Under the pieces are notes generated by a model, which was given only the letters and a program-made list of their open reading frames with translations, was not told where the DNA came from and did no database searches. Positions 35,131-45,411 of a stretch of DNA of 64,000 nt are shown in pieces; positions within the stretch are counted from its first letter, which is position 1; every line of letters starts with the position of its first letter. The translations under genes and the position numbers were made by a program. The stretch is from Chthonomonadales bacterium (GTDB taxonomy: Bacteria > Armatimonadota > Chthonomonadetes > Chthonomonadales > CAJBBX01): the NCBI GenBank assembly GCA_020849275.1, contig JADLGO010000034.1:87556-151555 (forward strand), in the 5' to 3' direction.

Positions 35131-35397
35131 ATGACCCCCGACACCGAGACTGTCCGCGTTCAGCTCAACTACCCGCTTCAGCGCGTGCGCGAGCCCATCC
35201 TCTACCACCTGGTGGCCGATTTCGCGCTCGTGCCGAACATCCGCAGCGCCAGCTTCGACCTGGCGAGCGGCGGGTTCATCTACCTGGAGCTGAGCGGGGC
35301 GCGGGCGGCGCTCCGGCGCGCGCTTGCCTGGCTCGACGAGCAGGGCATCGGCGTGAGCGCCATCGGGCTCGACGGCACGCAGGAGTGGGCAATCTAG
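35131..35397 (+). CDS. NIL-domain-like small protein
   Basis: 88 residues matching the NIL domain, the ligand-binding fold otherwise attached to methionine ABC transporters and some ferredoxins. The conserved segment YPLQRVREPILYHLV is followed by a ferredoxin-like beta-alpha-beta pattern. It precedes metX by 2 nt. A paralogue with the same N-terminal pattern lies at 47842. I infer a role in methionine or homocysteine sulfur metabolism. Confidence 0.8.
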   Translation: MTPDTETVRVQLNYPLQRVREPILYHLVADFALVPNIRSASFDLASGGFIYLELSGARAALRRALAWLDEQGIGVSAIGLDGTQEWAI

Positions 35398-35399
35398 CG

Positions 35400-36554
35400 A
35401 TGGCGGAAAGCATGGAGGCCCTCGACGATGGCCAGAGCGTCGGCCTGGTCGAGAAGCGGCTGTTCACGTTCGGCAGCGCGGAAGACCCCTTCGTGCTGGA
35501 GAACCGCCAGGCGCTGCCGGGCTTCACGACGGCCTACGAGGTCTACGGCGAGCTCAACGCCACGGCGGACAACGCCATCCTCGTCGAGCATGGGTTGACG
35601 GGCAGTTCCCACGCGGCCGGGCGCTACAAGCCGGACTCGCCTTACGCCGGCTACTGGGAGATGCTGATCGGCCCGGGCAAGGTGCTGGACACGACGCGCT
35701 ACTGTGTGATCGCCCCGAACGCCCTGGGCGGCTGCCGCGGCACTACCGGCCCCTCCAGCATCGACCCGCGCACCGGCAAGCCCTACGGCCTCACCTTCCC
35801 GATCCTGACGATCCGCGACATGGTGCGCGCGCAGAAGCCGCTTCTCGATCACCTCGGCGTCCGGCGCCTGCGCATGGTGCTCGGCGGCTCGATGGGCGGC
35901 ATGCAGGCGCTGGAGTGGGCGATCACCTACCCGGAGATCGTGGACTCCATCTGCCCGATCGCCTCCAGCCCGCGTACCTCGGCCCAGGCGATCGCCTTCA
36001 ACGAGTGTATGCGGCGCGCCATCATGCTGGACCCGGCCTGGAACCGTGGCGCCTACTACGAGGGCTCGCCCCCCAACGGCGGCCTCGCCCTGGCGCGCAT
36101 GATCGGCACGATCACCTACCTGTCCGACCCCATCATGCAGGGCCGGTTCGGGCGCATGCCCGCCGAGCTGGAGAGCCCGCGAGAGCACGACCTGCACGTG
36201 CGTTTCGATGTGGAGCGCTACTTGCACGAAGAGGGCCGGCTGCTCGTCAGACGCTTCGATGCCAACTCATACCTCTACGTGACGCGCGCCATCGATCTGC
36301 ACGACATCAGCCGCGGGTTCGGCTCTCTGGAGGAGGCGTACCGACGCATTCGGGCGAAAGTGATCCTGATCGGGATCCGCTCGGATATCCTCTTCTATCC
36401 CGAGCACATTCGGGCCATGCACGCCCAGCTCAGCGCGCTCGGCGTCGACTCCACCTACTGGGAGATGGACTCCGACTACGGTCACGACGCATTCCTGGTG
36501 GAGCAGGCCAAGATGGTCGAGCCGCTCCGCGGCTTCCTCGCGCGCCTTGGATGA
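35400..36554 (+). CDS. metX: Homoserine O-acetyltransferase
   Basis: 384 residues of the alpha/beta-hydrolase MetX family, which makes O-acetylhomoserine from acetyl-CoA for methionine synthesis. The nucleophile Ser is in VLGGSMGGMQ; the catalytic Asp and His are in DSDYGHDAFL. Length is typical. It is 2 nt behind the NIL-like gene; metY, the partner enzyme, is at 38896 on the other strand. A second in-frame ATG at 35412 is possible. Confidence 0.94.
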   Translation: MAESMEALDDGQSVGLVEKRLFTFGSAEDPFVLENRQALPGFTTAYEVYGELNATADNAILVEHGLTGSSHAAGRYKPDSPYAGYWEMLIGPGKVLDTTRYCVIAPNALGGCRGTTGPSSIDPRTGKPYGLTFPILTIRDMVRAQKPLLDHLGVRRLRMVLGGSMGGMQALEWAITYPEIVDSICPIASSPRTSAQAIAFNECMRRAIMLDPAWNRGAYYEGSPPNGGLALARMIGTITYLSDPIMQGRFGRMPAELESPREHDLHVRFDVERYLHEEGRLLVRRFDANSYLYVTRAIDLHDISRGFGSLEEAYRRIRAKVILIGIRSDILFYPEHIRAMHAQLSALGVDSTYWEMDSDYGHDAFLVEQAKMVEPLRGFLARLG

Positions 36555-36659
36555 GTGGCGGGACCCCGCGCGCGGGCCGCGATCGCTAGTCGCGCCGGGC
36601 GCGCTCCGCCTGTGCAATCTCCGCGACCGGGCGAACCTCGCCACGGTATGGGAGTAGAC

Positions 36660-37055
36660 ATGTCGACATGCGTACGGCCGTTTCTGATGTTCCAGGGCGC
36701 CGCCGAGGAGGCGATGCGCTTCTACGTGTCGCTGTTCGCGGACGGTGAGGTGCTGGACGTGGCGCTCTACGGGCCCGGCGAGGCGGGTGCGCCGGGTTCG
36801 GTGAAGCTCGCCACCTTCCGCGTGGCCGGCCAGGAGCTGCTCTGCATCGACAGTCCGGTGCGGCACGCGTTCACCTTTACGCCGGCGGTCTCGCTGTTCG
36901 CCGAGTGCGGCTCGGAGGCGGAGTTCGATCGGCTCGCGGCCGCTCTTGCGAACGATGGCGGCTGGCTCATGCCTCCGGACAACTACGGGTTCAGCCGCCG
37001 ATTCGGCTGGCTCAACGACCGCTTCGGCGTGTCGTGGCAGCTCAACCTGGCGTAG
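36660..37055 (+). CDS. PhnB-like VOC-fold protein
   Basis: 131 residues of the PhnB/3-demethylubiquinone-9 3-methyltransferase-like group. The start VRPFLMFQGAAEEAMRFY and end DRFGVSWQLNLA are typical. The function of this group is poorly defined despite its name. ATG with GGGAG upstream. Confidence 0.85.
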   Translation: MSTCVRPFLMFQGAAEEAMRFYVSLFADGEVLDVALYGPGEAGAPGSVKLATFRVAGQELLCIDSPVRHAFTFTPAVSLFAECGSEAEFDRLAAALANDGGWLMPPDNYGFSRRFGWLNDRFGVSWQLNLA

Positions 37056-37098
37056 CCTGGCCGCGCCCGCGCGCCGATCACCAACCGAGGAGGGGCTC

Positions 37099-37881
37099 GT
37101 GCCCACGGAGAACCGGCGCGTGCTGGCGCTGATGCCGCACCCCGACGACATGGAGATCCTGTGCGCTGGCACCCTGATACGCCTGCGCGAGGCCGGCTGC
37201 GAAATACACGTCGCCACCATGACGCCGGGCGACCAGGGCTCGGCCGTTCTGCCGCGCGACGAGATCGCCGCGATCCGACGCGCGGAAGCCCGCCGCGGCG
37301 CCGAGAGCATCGGCGCCGCGAGCTACACCTGCCTGGAGTTCGCGGACGTGCAGTTCGGCTTCGACGTGCCGGCGCGGCGCCGTGTCGCCCGAATGCTGCG
37401 CGAGGTGGATCCCTTCCTTGTCTTCACGACGCCGCCCTCCGACTACATGGTCGACCACGAGATCACATCGCGGCTGGTGCGCGACGCCTGTTTCAACGCG
37501 CCCATCCGAAACTACGAGACGGAGGGGTCCGCCGGGCCGTCGTCGGGCATCCCCTACCTCTTCTACACCGATGCCATCGAGGGGCACGACATCTTCGGCG
37601 CCGCCTCGCCCGTGACCTGCATCGTCGACATCTCGGAGGTCATCGACCGGAAGGCGGCGGCGCTTGCGTGCCACGACAGCCAGCGCGCGTGGCTCCTGAG
37701 GCAGCACGGCATCGACGACTACATCGATACGATGCGCTCCTGGGCCGCGCGGCGCGGAGCCGCCATCGGCGTCCAGTCTGGCGAGGCGTTCCGCCAGCAC
37801 CGTGGACACCCGCACCCCACGGGTAATCCGCTCGTTGAGATGCTGCACGCCGTCATACCCGGCGCCGACACCGGCCGCTGA
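37099..37881 (+). CDS. PIG-L family deacetylase
   Basis: 260 residues. The zinc site is the HPDDMEI motif (about residue 14) plus a later His. PIG-L enzymes deacetylate N-acetylglucosaminyl groups, as in mycothiol, bacillithiol and glycolipid synthesis, or chitin-type sugars. It is followed 15 nt on by a glucosamine-6-phosphate isomerase-like protein, which suggests use of amino sugars. GTG with GAGGAGGGG upstream. Confidence 0.88.
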   Translation: MPTENRRVLALMPHPDDMEILCAGTLIRLREAGCEIHVATMTPGDQGSAVLPRDEIAAIRRAEARRGAESIGAASYTCLEFADVQFGFDVPARRRVARMLREVDPFLVFTTPPSDYMVDHEITSRLVRDACFNAPIRNYETEGSAGPSSGIPYLFYTDAIEGHDIFGAASPVTCIVDISEVIDRKAAALACHDSQRAWLLRQHGIDDYIDTMRSWAARRGAAIGVQSGEAFRQHRGHPHPTGNPLVEMLHAVIPGADTGR

Positions 37882-37896
37882 GGAGGAGGAACCGCC

Positions 37897-38826
37897 ATGG
37901 CCCGCCCGTTGAGCAAGATCGCCCCCGGATGGTGGGACTACACGACGCTGGGGCCGGACCTGCCCCGCGACGCCGCCAACCTCTCCGTGGAGGACATCGA
38001 GACGCTGGGGCGACCGGGCTTCACCGTCACGATCTACGATTCGCTCGAGGAGTTTTACCTGGCCGAAGCGCTGGAGTACGTCGCCGCCTGGCGGCAGGCG
38101 ACGCCGGACAACCCGGTCGGCATCTGCGGCCCGATCGGGCCCACGGAGCAACTCCCGCTCGTGGCCCGGCTCGTAAACGACATGGGGATCGGGCTGCGCC
38201 ACGCGCACTTCTGGGGTATGGACGAGTGGTACATCGATGGGCGCGAGGTGCCGACCGACCATCCGCTCTCATTCGAACGCGCCGACATGGAGCTCTGCTT
38301 CCATCGGATCCGGCCGGAGCTGGCGATGCCCGGGGAGAACCTGCACTTCCCGAAGGCCGACACGCGTGCGTATGAGGCGTCCTGGCAGGGCGTGCGGTGC
38401 GTCGTCATGCAGGGCGGACAGGGCGAGGTCAAACACTGGGCGTTCAACGACCCGGTGCGGCGCGAGGGCCCCTACGCCGACGCCCCGCCCTCCCCCGAGG
38501 AGTACCGCAGGCTCGGCACCCGCGTGGTGGAACTGCACCCGCTCACGCTCATTCAGAACGCGCGCACCTCGGGCGGGGGCAACCTGGCGCTGGTGCCCAC
38601 CCATGCCATCTCGGTCGGACCGGTACAGACCTGGCGGGCCGAGACCGTCTCGATCTGGCAGGCGGGCACGCACGACACGCCGTTCGGCCAGCGGCTTACC
38701 GCGCTCATGGTCGCTCGCGGCGCGCCGGACAGCTCGGTGCCGATGTCGCTGCTCGCGGACCATCCGAACGTGCGGTTCAACTACTACCGCTTCGGCATCG
38801 GAAGCTGCGACACGGAGATGCACTGA
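37897..38826 (+). CDS. Glucosamine-6-phosphate isomerase-like protein
   Basis: 309 residues, longer than typical NagB (about 240-270). The core resembles the NagB/6-phosphogluconolactonase fold ([20 protein letters not shown]). The extra N-terminal region and altered central motifs make the exact reaction uncertain. The upstream PIG-L deacetylase fits a two-gene amino-sugar module. ATG with AGGAGGAGG upstream. Confidence 0.78.
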   Translation: MARPLSKIAPGWWDYTTLGPDLPRDAANLSVEDIETLGRPGFTVTIYDSLEEFYLAEALEYVAAWRQATPDNPVGICGPIGPTEQLPLVARLVNDMGIGLRHAHFWGMDEWYIDGREVPTDHPLSFERADMELCFHRIRPELAMPGENLHFPKADTRAYEASWQGVRCVVMQGGQGEVKHWAFNDPVRREGPYADAPPSPEEYRRLGTRVVELHPLTLIQNARTSGGGNLALVPTHAISVGPVQTWRAETVSIWQAGTHDTPFGQRLTALMVARGAPDSSVPMSLLADHPNVRFNYYRFGIGSCDTEMH

Positions 38827-38837
38827 CGGCGCGCGGC

Positions 38838-38878
38838 GCGCTCGCGGCCCCACCGACCGGTGGCGGGGCCGCGAGCGC
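38838..38878. terminator. Strong 14-bp hairpin between convergent genes
   Basis: GCGCTCGCGGCCCC pairs perfectly with GGGGCCGCGAGCGC around a 13-nt loop, between the NagB-like and metY stop codons. It is likely a bidirectional terminator. Confidence 0.75.
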
Positions 38879-38895
38879 TCCCGCGACGCGCCGGC

Positions 38896-40299
<1,404 letters not shown>

Positions 40300-40326
40300 C
40301 CTCGGGAGCCGATCCGCCTCATCCAC

Positions 40327-40356
40327 TTGACGAACGCGCGCACGAGCGGCCACAAT
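40327..40356 (+). promoter_or_regulatory. Promoter for the SorC operon
   Basis: TTGACG (40327-40332) and CACAAT (40351-40356) with an 18-nt spacer. The -10 is weak, as expected for a regulated promoter. The palindromic operator lies 10 bp downstream. Confidence 0.6.
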
Positions 40357-40365
40357 GGGAGCGAT

Positions 40366-40382
40366 CATATGCTCAGCATATG
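40366..40382. promoter_or_regulatory. Palindromic operator upstream of the SorC-type regulator
   Basis: CATATGCT-C-AGCATATG is a perfect inverted repeat of 8 bp with one central base. It covers the predicted transcription start region of the SorC operon and lies 30 bp before its ATG, so autoregulation is likely. AT-rich palindromes stand out in this G+C-rich window. Confidence 0.7.
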
Positions 40383-40411
40383 CGCATCCGCGCAGAGAGG
40401 ACCGGAGGAGG

Positions 40412-41386
40412 ATGGCGCCGGGTGAGCAGGGCGCCTCCGCGAGCCATCTTGAGACGATGGCCCGCGCGGCGGCCCTCTACTATCTGGAGGGCGCGACGCA
40501 GGCGCAGGTCGCGGCGGGCCTGGGCCTCTCACGCGCCAAGGTCGGTCGCCTGCTCAAGCAGGCGCGCGATCTCGGCATCGTCGAGATCCGGGTTCACGCG
40601 CCGCCCGCCATCACGGAGCGTCTGGAGACCGAGATGGCCCGCCGCTTCGGCCTGCGCCACGTACTCCTCGTCCCCGACCACGCCAGTGGCGCGGTGCAGC
40701 GCGACCTGGTGGCGCAGCGCGTGGCGGAGGTCCTGCTCCGTCACCTGCGCGCGGGCATGGTCGTGGCGGTCGGCATGGGCCGCAACGTCGGCGCGGTGTC
40801 GGCGTCCATCGGCGACGCGCCTTCGCGCGCCTGCCGGTTCGTCGCGGCCATCGGGGGCTCGCCGGCCACCGCGCCCCAGGTGGACGCGGGCGGCATCGCG
40901 CGTGACCTCGCCGCCCGCTTCGGTGGAACGGGCATAACGCTGTACGCCCCGGCCTACGCGGAGAGCCCCGCCGTGCGCGCGGCCTTCCTGCGCCACGACG
41001 ACGTTCGTCGCACACTCGAGCTCGCTTCCGGCGCGGACGTGGCGCTCGTAGGGATCGGCGATGCCGAGGACGACAGCGCGGTCGTTCGCATGGGCTGCTT
41101 CTCGCGCGCCGACATGCGCCGCATGCGCGCGGCCGGCGCCGTCGGCGACATTCTTGGCTCGTTCTTCGACACGCAGGGACGGCCGGTCGTCGCCGGCATG
41201 CGCGACCGCGTGATCAGCCTGGGTACCGAGGAACTGCGGCGTGTCGCGATGACCATCGGCGTGGCAGCGGAGGCCGGCAAGGCCCGGGCCATCCTCGGCG
41301 CGCTGCGCAGCGGCGTGATCGAGGTCCTCGCGACGAGCGTTGGCAACGCCCGACAGGTGCTGTGCCTGGCCGACGAGCCTGTGTAG
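40412..41386 (+). CDS. SorC/DeoR-type sugar-responsive regulator
   Basis: 324 residues. An N-terminal helix-turn-helix (about 14-55, with GATQAQVAAGLGLSRAKVGR) is followed by a SorC-type sugar-binding domain related to NagB, containing VVAVGMGRNV and the DVALVGIGD region. SorC proteins bind sugar-phosphate effectors and control the adjacent catabolic genes. It leads the kinase, epimerase, aldolase and dehydrogenase genes. ATG with GGAGGAG upstream. Confidence 0.9.
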   Translation: MAPGEQGASASHLETMARAAALYYLEGATQAQVAAGLGLSRAKVGRLLKQARDLGIVEIRVHAPPAITERLETEMARRFGLRHVLLVPDHASGAVQRDLVAQRVAEVLLRHLRAGMVVAVGMGRNVGAVSASIGDAPSRACRFVAAIGGSPATAPQVDAGGIARDLAARFGGTGITLYAPAYAESPAVRAAFLRHDDVRRTLELASGADVALVGIGDAEDDSAVVRMGCFSRADMRRMRAAGAVGDILGSFFDTQGRPVVAGMRDRVISLGTEELRRVAMTIGVAAEAGKARAILGALRSGVIEVLATSVGNARQVLCLADEPV

Positions 41387-41411
41387 CGACCCATCACAGG
41401 AGCGCGACTCC

Positions 41412-42413
41412 ATGAGAGCACAACCAGCCGCCGGCAAGGTCGCCTGCGCCGGCATCCTTGTCGCCGACATCTTCGTTCCGCCCCTGCCGGCGCTGCCGGA
41501 AGCGGGCGCCTTGCTGGCCACCGACGACTTTCTGCTGGACACCGGAGGGTGCGCCGCGAACACGGGCGTCGGCCTCGCTCGCCTGGGCGCGGAGGTCGCG
41601 GTCTGCGGCGTGGCGGGCTCCGACGTTTTCGGCGATTTCGTGGAGGGCAGTCTGCGCGCCAGGGGGATCGACACCTCGGCCATTCGCCGCGATACCGAGG
41701 CCGGCACGTCGAAGACGGTCGTCCTGACCGTCACCGGCGAGGATCGGCGCTTCCTGCACACCTTTGGCGCGAACGCGCAGTTTCGCGCGGCGGACCTGGT
41801 CTCACCCGCCCTGTGCGACGCGGCCGTGCTCTACCTCGGCGGCTACCTGGTGCTGCCCGGCCTGGACCCCAATTCGACGGCTGCCGCACTCGCCGCCGCG
41901 CGCGGGCGCGGCGCGCGCGTGGTGCTCGACGTGGTAGTGCCCGCGGGCGCCGCTCCCTCGCTCGATGCGCTGCGGCCCGTGCTGCCTCATGTGGACGTCT
42001 TCATGCCGAACGACGACGAGGCCAGGGCGCTGACCGGCGAGGACGACCCGCGGGCGCAGGCGCGGTGCTTCCTCGCGATGGGGTGCCGGTCCGTGATCAT
42101 CACGCGCGGGGGCGGCGGCACGCTGCTGATGGAGGGTGGCGCAGTCTGGGAGACTGACGTCTACACGATCGACTTCGTGGACGGCTCCGGGTCAGGCGAC
42201 GCTTTCGCCGCCGGGTACATCCTGGGGATGCTGGAGGACTGGCCGCCAGAGCCCTGCCTGCGCCTGGCCAGCGCGGTCGGCGCGTCGGCCTGCACGCGGC
42301 TCGGCTGTACGGCCGGAGTCTTCAGCCGCTCGGAGGCAGAGCGGTTCGTTGCCGAGCGCACGCTGGAGGTCCGGCGCTCGCCGGCCCCAGGGGGCGCCGC
42401 GCGGCCGCAGTAA
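41412..42413 (+). CDS. PfkB-family carbohydrate kinase
   Basis: 333 residues of the ribokinase/PfkB family. It has the substrate-side GGCAANTGVGLARLGA and the C-terminal signature DGSGSGDAFAAGYI, whose Asp is the catalytic base. It phosphorylates a sugar or sugar derivative; the substrate cannot be named. It lies between the regulator and the epimerase-like gene. Confidence 0.9.
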   Translation: MRAQPAAGKVACAGILVADIFVPPLPALPEAGALLATDDFLLDTGGCAANTGVGLARLGAEVAVCGVAGSDVFGDFVEGSLRARGIDTSAIRRDTEAGTSKTVVLTVTGEDRRFLHTFGANAQFRAADLVSPALCDAAVLYLGGYLVLPGLDPNSTAAALAAARGRGARVVLDVVVPAGAAPSLDALRPVLPHVDVFMPNDDEARALTGEDDPRAQARCFLAMGCRSVIITRGGGGTLLMEGGAVWETDVYTIDFVDGSGSGDAFAAGYILGMLEDWPPEPCLRLASAVGASACTRLGCTAGVFSRSEAERFVAERTLEVRRSPAPGGAARPQ

Positions 42414-42427
42414 ACCGGAGGGTAGCG

Positions 42428-43513
42428 ATGGCACGTCTGTATGGATCCGAGGTCACGCGCGCGGAGATCGCCCGCCACGTGGGCGACATGGCGCAGATCG
42501 CGCGAACCAAGCCCTACCGGCTAGCGGAGGGCTTCGAGGCGGGCACGCTTGCCGTCGACGTGTCGACGGGGACGGGCTTCCAGTTCACGGTGGTGCCCGA
42601 CCGCGCCCTCGACGTCTCCTCGGCGAGCCTGGGCGGCCGCTCGCTGGCCTGGCGCTCCGCGCAGACCGACCGGCACCCGGCCTACTACGAGCCGGCGGGG
42701 TTGGGATGGCTGCGCAGCTTCCCCGGCGGGCTGCTGGCCACGTGCGGCCTCCTCTGGCACGGGGCGCCGACCACCGACGAAGGCGAGCGGCTCGGGCTCC
42801 ACGGGCGCGTGTCGAACACGCCGGCCACGAACGTGCACTGGGACGCTGGCTGGGATGGCGACGACTACGTGCTCTCGGTGAGCGGCCGCATTCGCGAGGC
42901 CGTGGTGTTCGGTGCCAATGTGGAGTTGCGCCGGCGAGTGTGGACCCGAATGGGGGAAAGCCGCCTCTTCATCGACGACACCGTGGAGAACCTGGGCTTC
43001 GAGGCGGCGCCGCACATGCTGCTCTACCACGTCAACGTGGGCTTCCCGGCGGTCGCGCCGGACGCGCGCATCGTCGCTCCCAGCACGGAGGCCCGCCCGC
43101 GCGACGCCGACGCCGCCGAGGGCGGCGAACGGTGGGACCGGCTCGACGCGCCCACGGCCGGCTATCGCGAGAAGTGCTACTTCCACACCATGCGCGCCGG
43201 CCGGGACGGCGCCGTCACGGCGGCCGTCATTAACCCCGCGCTCGATGGCGGCGTCGGGTTCGGCGTCTACGTGCGCTACCGGCCGGAGCAGCTCCCGTTC
43301 TTCACGCAATGGAAGATGATGGGAGAGGGCGCCTACGTGGTTGGGCTGGAGCCCTGCAACGCGCTCGTGATGGGCCGCGACGTCGAGCGGCGCGAGGGTC
43401 GACTACAGCACCTGGAGCCGGGCGAGCGGCGCAGCTACCGCGTTGAGATCGGCGCCGCGGCCGGCGCCGAGGCCCTCGCTAGCCTCGAGGCCGCCGCCGG
43501 AGGGGGCCGCTGA
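42428..43513 (+). CDS. DUF4432 aldose-epimerase-like protein
   Basis: 361 residues of DUF4432, a family related to aldose 1-epimerases. Features include VPDRALDVSSASLGGRSLAW and LLYHVNVGFP. It probably interconverts sugar anomers or isomers for the adjacent kinase. Its stop overlaps the aldolase start by one base. Confidence 0.85.
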   Translation: MARLYGSEVTRAEIARHVGDMAQIARTKPYRLAEGFEAGTLAVDVSTGTGFQFTVVPDRALDVSSASLGGRSLAWRSAQTDRHPAYYEPAGLGWLRSFPGGLLATCGLLWHGAPTTDEGERLGLHGRVSNTPATNVHWDAGWDGDDYVLSVSGRIREAVVFGANVELRRRVWTRMGESRLFIDDTVENLGFEAAPHMLLYHVNVGFPAVAPDARIVAPSTEARPRDADAAEGGERWDRLDAPTAGYREKCYFHTMRAGRDGAVTAAVINPALDGGVGFGVYVRYRPEQLPFFTQWKMMGEGAYVVGLEPCNALVMGRDVERREGRLQHLEPGERRSYRVEIGAAAGAEALASLEAAAGGGR

Positions 43514-44427
43514 TGCCGCTCGTTCCCCTGCCCCACCTCCTTGCGGAGGCCCTGGCGGCCGGCTACGCCGTCGGCTACTTCGAGGCCTGGAATGACCGCT
43601 CGCTCGAAGCGGTGCTCGACGCCGCCGAAGCCGAACACGCCCCGGTGGTCCTGGGCTTCGGCGGCATGATGGTGGACGGCCGCTGGCTGGAGGAGCGCGG
43701 CATCGCGATGCTCGGCGCCCTCGGCCGGGCGCTCGCCGAACGGGCCCGCGTGCCGACCTCGCTCCTCTTCAACGAGGCGCGCACGCTGGAGCAGGCGCTC
43801 ACCGCCGTCGACGCGGGCTTCAACTGCGTCCTCCTGACAACCGACACCATGCCGGCGGACGCGGCGCTCGCGGCGACGCACACGCTCGTGGAGCGCGCGC
43901 ACGCCGCGGGCGCGGCCGTGGAGGCCGAGCTCGGCCGGCTGCCCGACGCCGCGGCCGACGGCCGCGAGACGGGCGGAGAGGCGACCGACCCCGGCGCCGC
44001 CGCAGCGTTCGTGGAGCGCACCCGGGTGGACTGCCTGGCGGTCTCGATCGGCAACGTGCACGTGAAGACGAACGGTTGGGCGACCATCGACTCCGCGCGG
44101 CTGGAGGCAATCCACCGCGAGGTGCGCGTGCCGCTCGCCGTGCATGGCGGCACCAGCTTCCCTCCGCGCGCCGTGCCGCACGCCGTGCTCCACGGCGTGG
44201 CGAAGGTCAACGTCGGCACCGCGCTGAAGGCCGACTATCTCGCGGCGTTGCGCGAGACGGCGAGCGGCCTTCCGCCCACGCCGGACGTGCACGCGCTGAT
44301 GGGCTCGCACCGGGCCGGCGACCTGTGCGCCGCCGCGCAGGCGGCGCTGACGGCCCGCGCGCGCGCCCTGATCCGCCTCTACGGCGGCAGTGGGCGCACT
44401 GCGGGCTCGCCCGAGGTGAGCCGATGA
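43513..44427 (+). CDS. Class II aldolase-like protein with altered active site
   Basis: 304 residues resembling class II fructose-bisphosphate/tagatose-bisphosphate aldolases. EAELG (about residue 138), the later His in VSIGNVHVK, the HGG motif (VHGGTSF) and KVNVGTA are retained. The catalytic Asp and zinc His of the HxDH motif are replaced by Asn87 and Glu88 in LLFNEART. The usual chemistry may therefore be lost or changed. It sits between the DUF4432 gene and the E1 alpha gene, overlapping the latter by ATGA. Confidence 0.8.
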   Translation: MPLVPLPHLLAEALAAGYAVGYFEAWNDRSLEAVLDAAEAEHAPVVLGFGGMMVDGRWLEERGIAMLGALGRALAERARVPTSLLFNEARTLEQALTAVDAGFNCVLLTTDTMPADAALAATHTLVERAHAAGAAVEAELGRLPDAAADGRETGGEATDPGAAAAFVERTRVDCLAVSIGNVHVKTNGWATIDSARLEAIHREVRVPLAVHGGTSFPPRAVPHAVLHGVAKVNVGTALKADYLAALRETASGLPPTPDVHALMGSHRAGDLCAAAQAALTARARALIRLYGGSGRTAGSPEVSR

Positions 44428-45410
44428 CCAACGCCGCGGCCGGGGCCGACACGGCCCTGCTGGTCGATCTCTATCGCACGATGCTGCTGATCCGGCGCTT
44501 CGAGGAGCGGTGCAACTCCCTGTTCCTGCAGGGCCGCATCCCGTCCACGCTACACCTCTACATGGGGCAGGAGGCCATCGCTACGGGAGCCTGCTCGGTG
44601 TTGCGGACCGACGACTACGTGACTGGCACGCACCGCCCGCACGGCCACGCCCTGGCGAAGGGGGTCAGCGCGCGCGCCATCATGGCGGAGCTCATGGCGA
44701 AGGAGACGGGCTGCTGCCGCGCGCGCGGCGGCTCGATGCACGTGGGCAACATCTCGGTGGGCATGTTTCCCGCCATCGCCATCGTCGGCGCGGGCTGCCC
44801 CATCGCGGCCGGAGCGGCGCTCTCCGCGAAGATGCGCGGGACGGACCAGGCCGCCATGAGCTTCTTTGGCGAGGGCGCAGCGAACGAGGGCGACTGGCAC
44901 GAGGCGCTGAACATGGCGGCCATCTGGCGCCTGCCCGTGGTCTACGTGTGCGAGAACAACCTCTACGGCGCCTCCACCCACTTCAGCAAGGCGTTCGCGG
45001 TGGCCCACGTGGCCGACCGCGCGGCGGCCTACGGCATGCCCGGCGCCGTGGTGGACGGCAACGACGTGGAGGCGGTGCGCGCCGCGGCCGCCGAGGCCGT
45101 CGAGCGGGCGCGCGCCGGCGGAGGGCCAACGCTCCTTGAGTGTCTCACTTACCGCCTCTGCGGCCACTCGCGCAGCGACGCGTGCGACTACCGCCCGGAC
45201 GAGGAGGAGGCTGAGTGGCGTGCGCGTGACCCGCTGCTGCTAACCGGCGAGCGGCTCACCGCGCCGCCACACGGGCTCGACGCCGCCGCCCTCAAGGGCG
45301 TCGAGGCCGGCGTCGCCGCCGAGATCGACGACGCCGTGGCCTACGCGGAGGCGAGCCCCTCGCCCGACCCGGCGGAGCTCGGCCGCCATGTCTTCTGGGA
45401 GGGTGCGTGA
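44424..45410 (+). CDS. 2-oxoacid dehydrogenase E1 alpha subunit
   Basis: 328 residues of the thiamine-diphosphate E1 alpha family. The start LIRRFEERC and the cofactor motif GEGAANEGDWHEALN through ENNLYG are typical. With E1 beta and E2 it decarboxylates a 2-oxoacid and transfers the acyl group. The pyruvate- or acetoin-type substrate cannot be told apart. No E3 is encoded nearby. It starts on ATGA of the aldolase gene. Confidence 0.9.
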   Translation: MTNAAAGADTALLVDLYRTMLLIRRFEERCNSLFLQGRIPSTLHLYMGQEAIATGACSVLRTDDYVTGTHRPHGHALAKGVSARAIMAELMAKETGCCRARGGSMHVGNISVGMFPAIAIVGAGCPIAAGAALSAKMRGTDQAAMSFFGEGAANEGDWHEALNMAAIWRLPVVYVCENNLYGASTHFSKAFAVAHVADRAAAYGMPGAVVDGNDVEAVRAAAAEAVERARAGGGPTLLECLTYRLCGHSRSDACDYRPDEEEAEWRARDPLLLTGERLTAPPHGLDAAALKGVEAGVAAEIDDAVAYAEASPSPDPAELGRHVFWEGA

Positions 45411-45411
45411 G

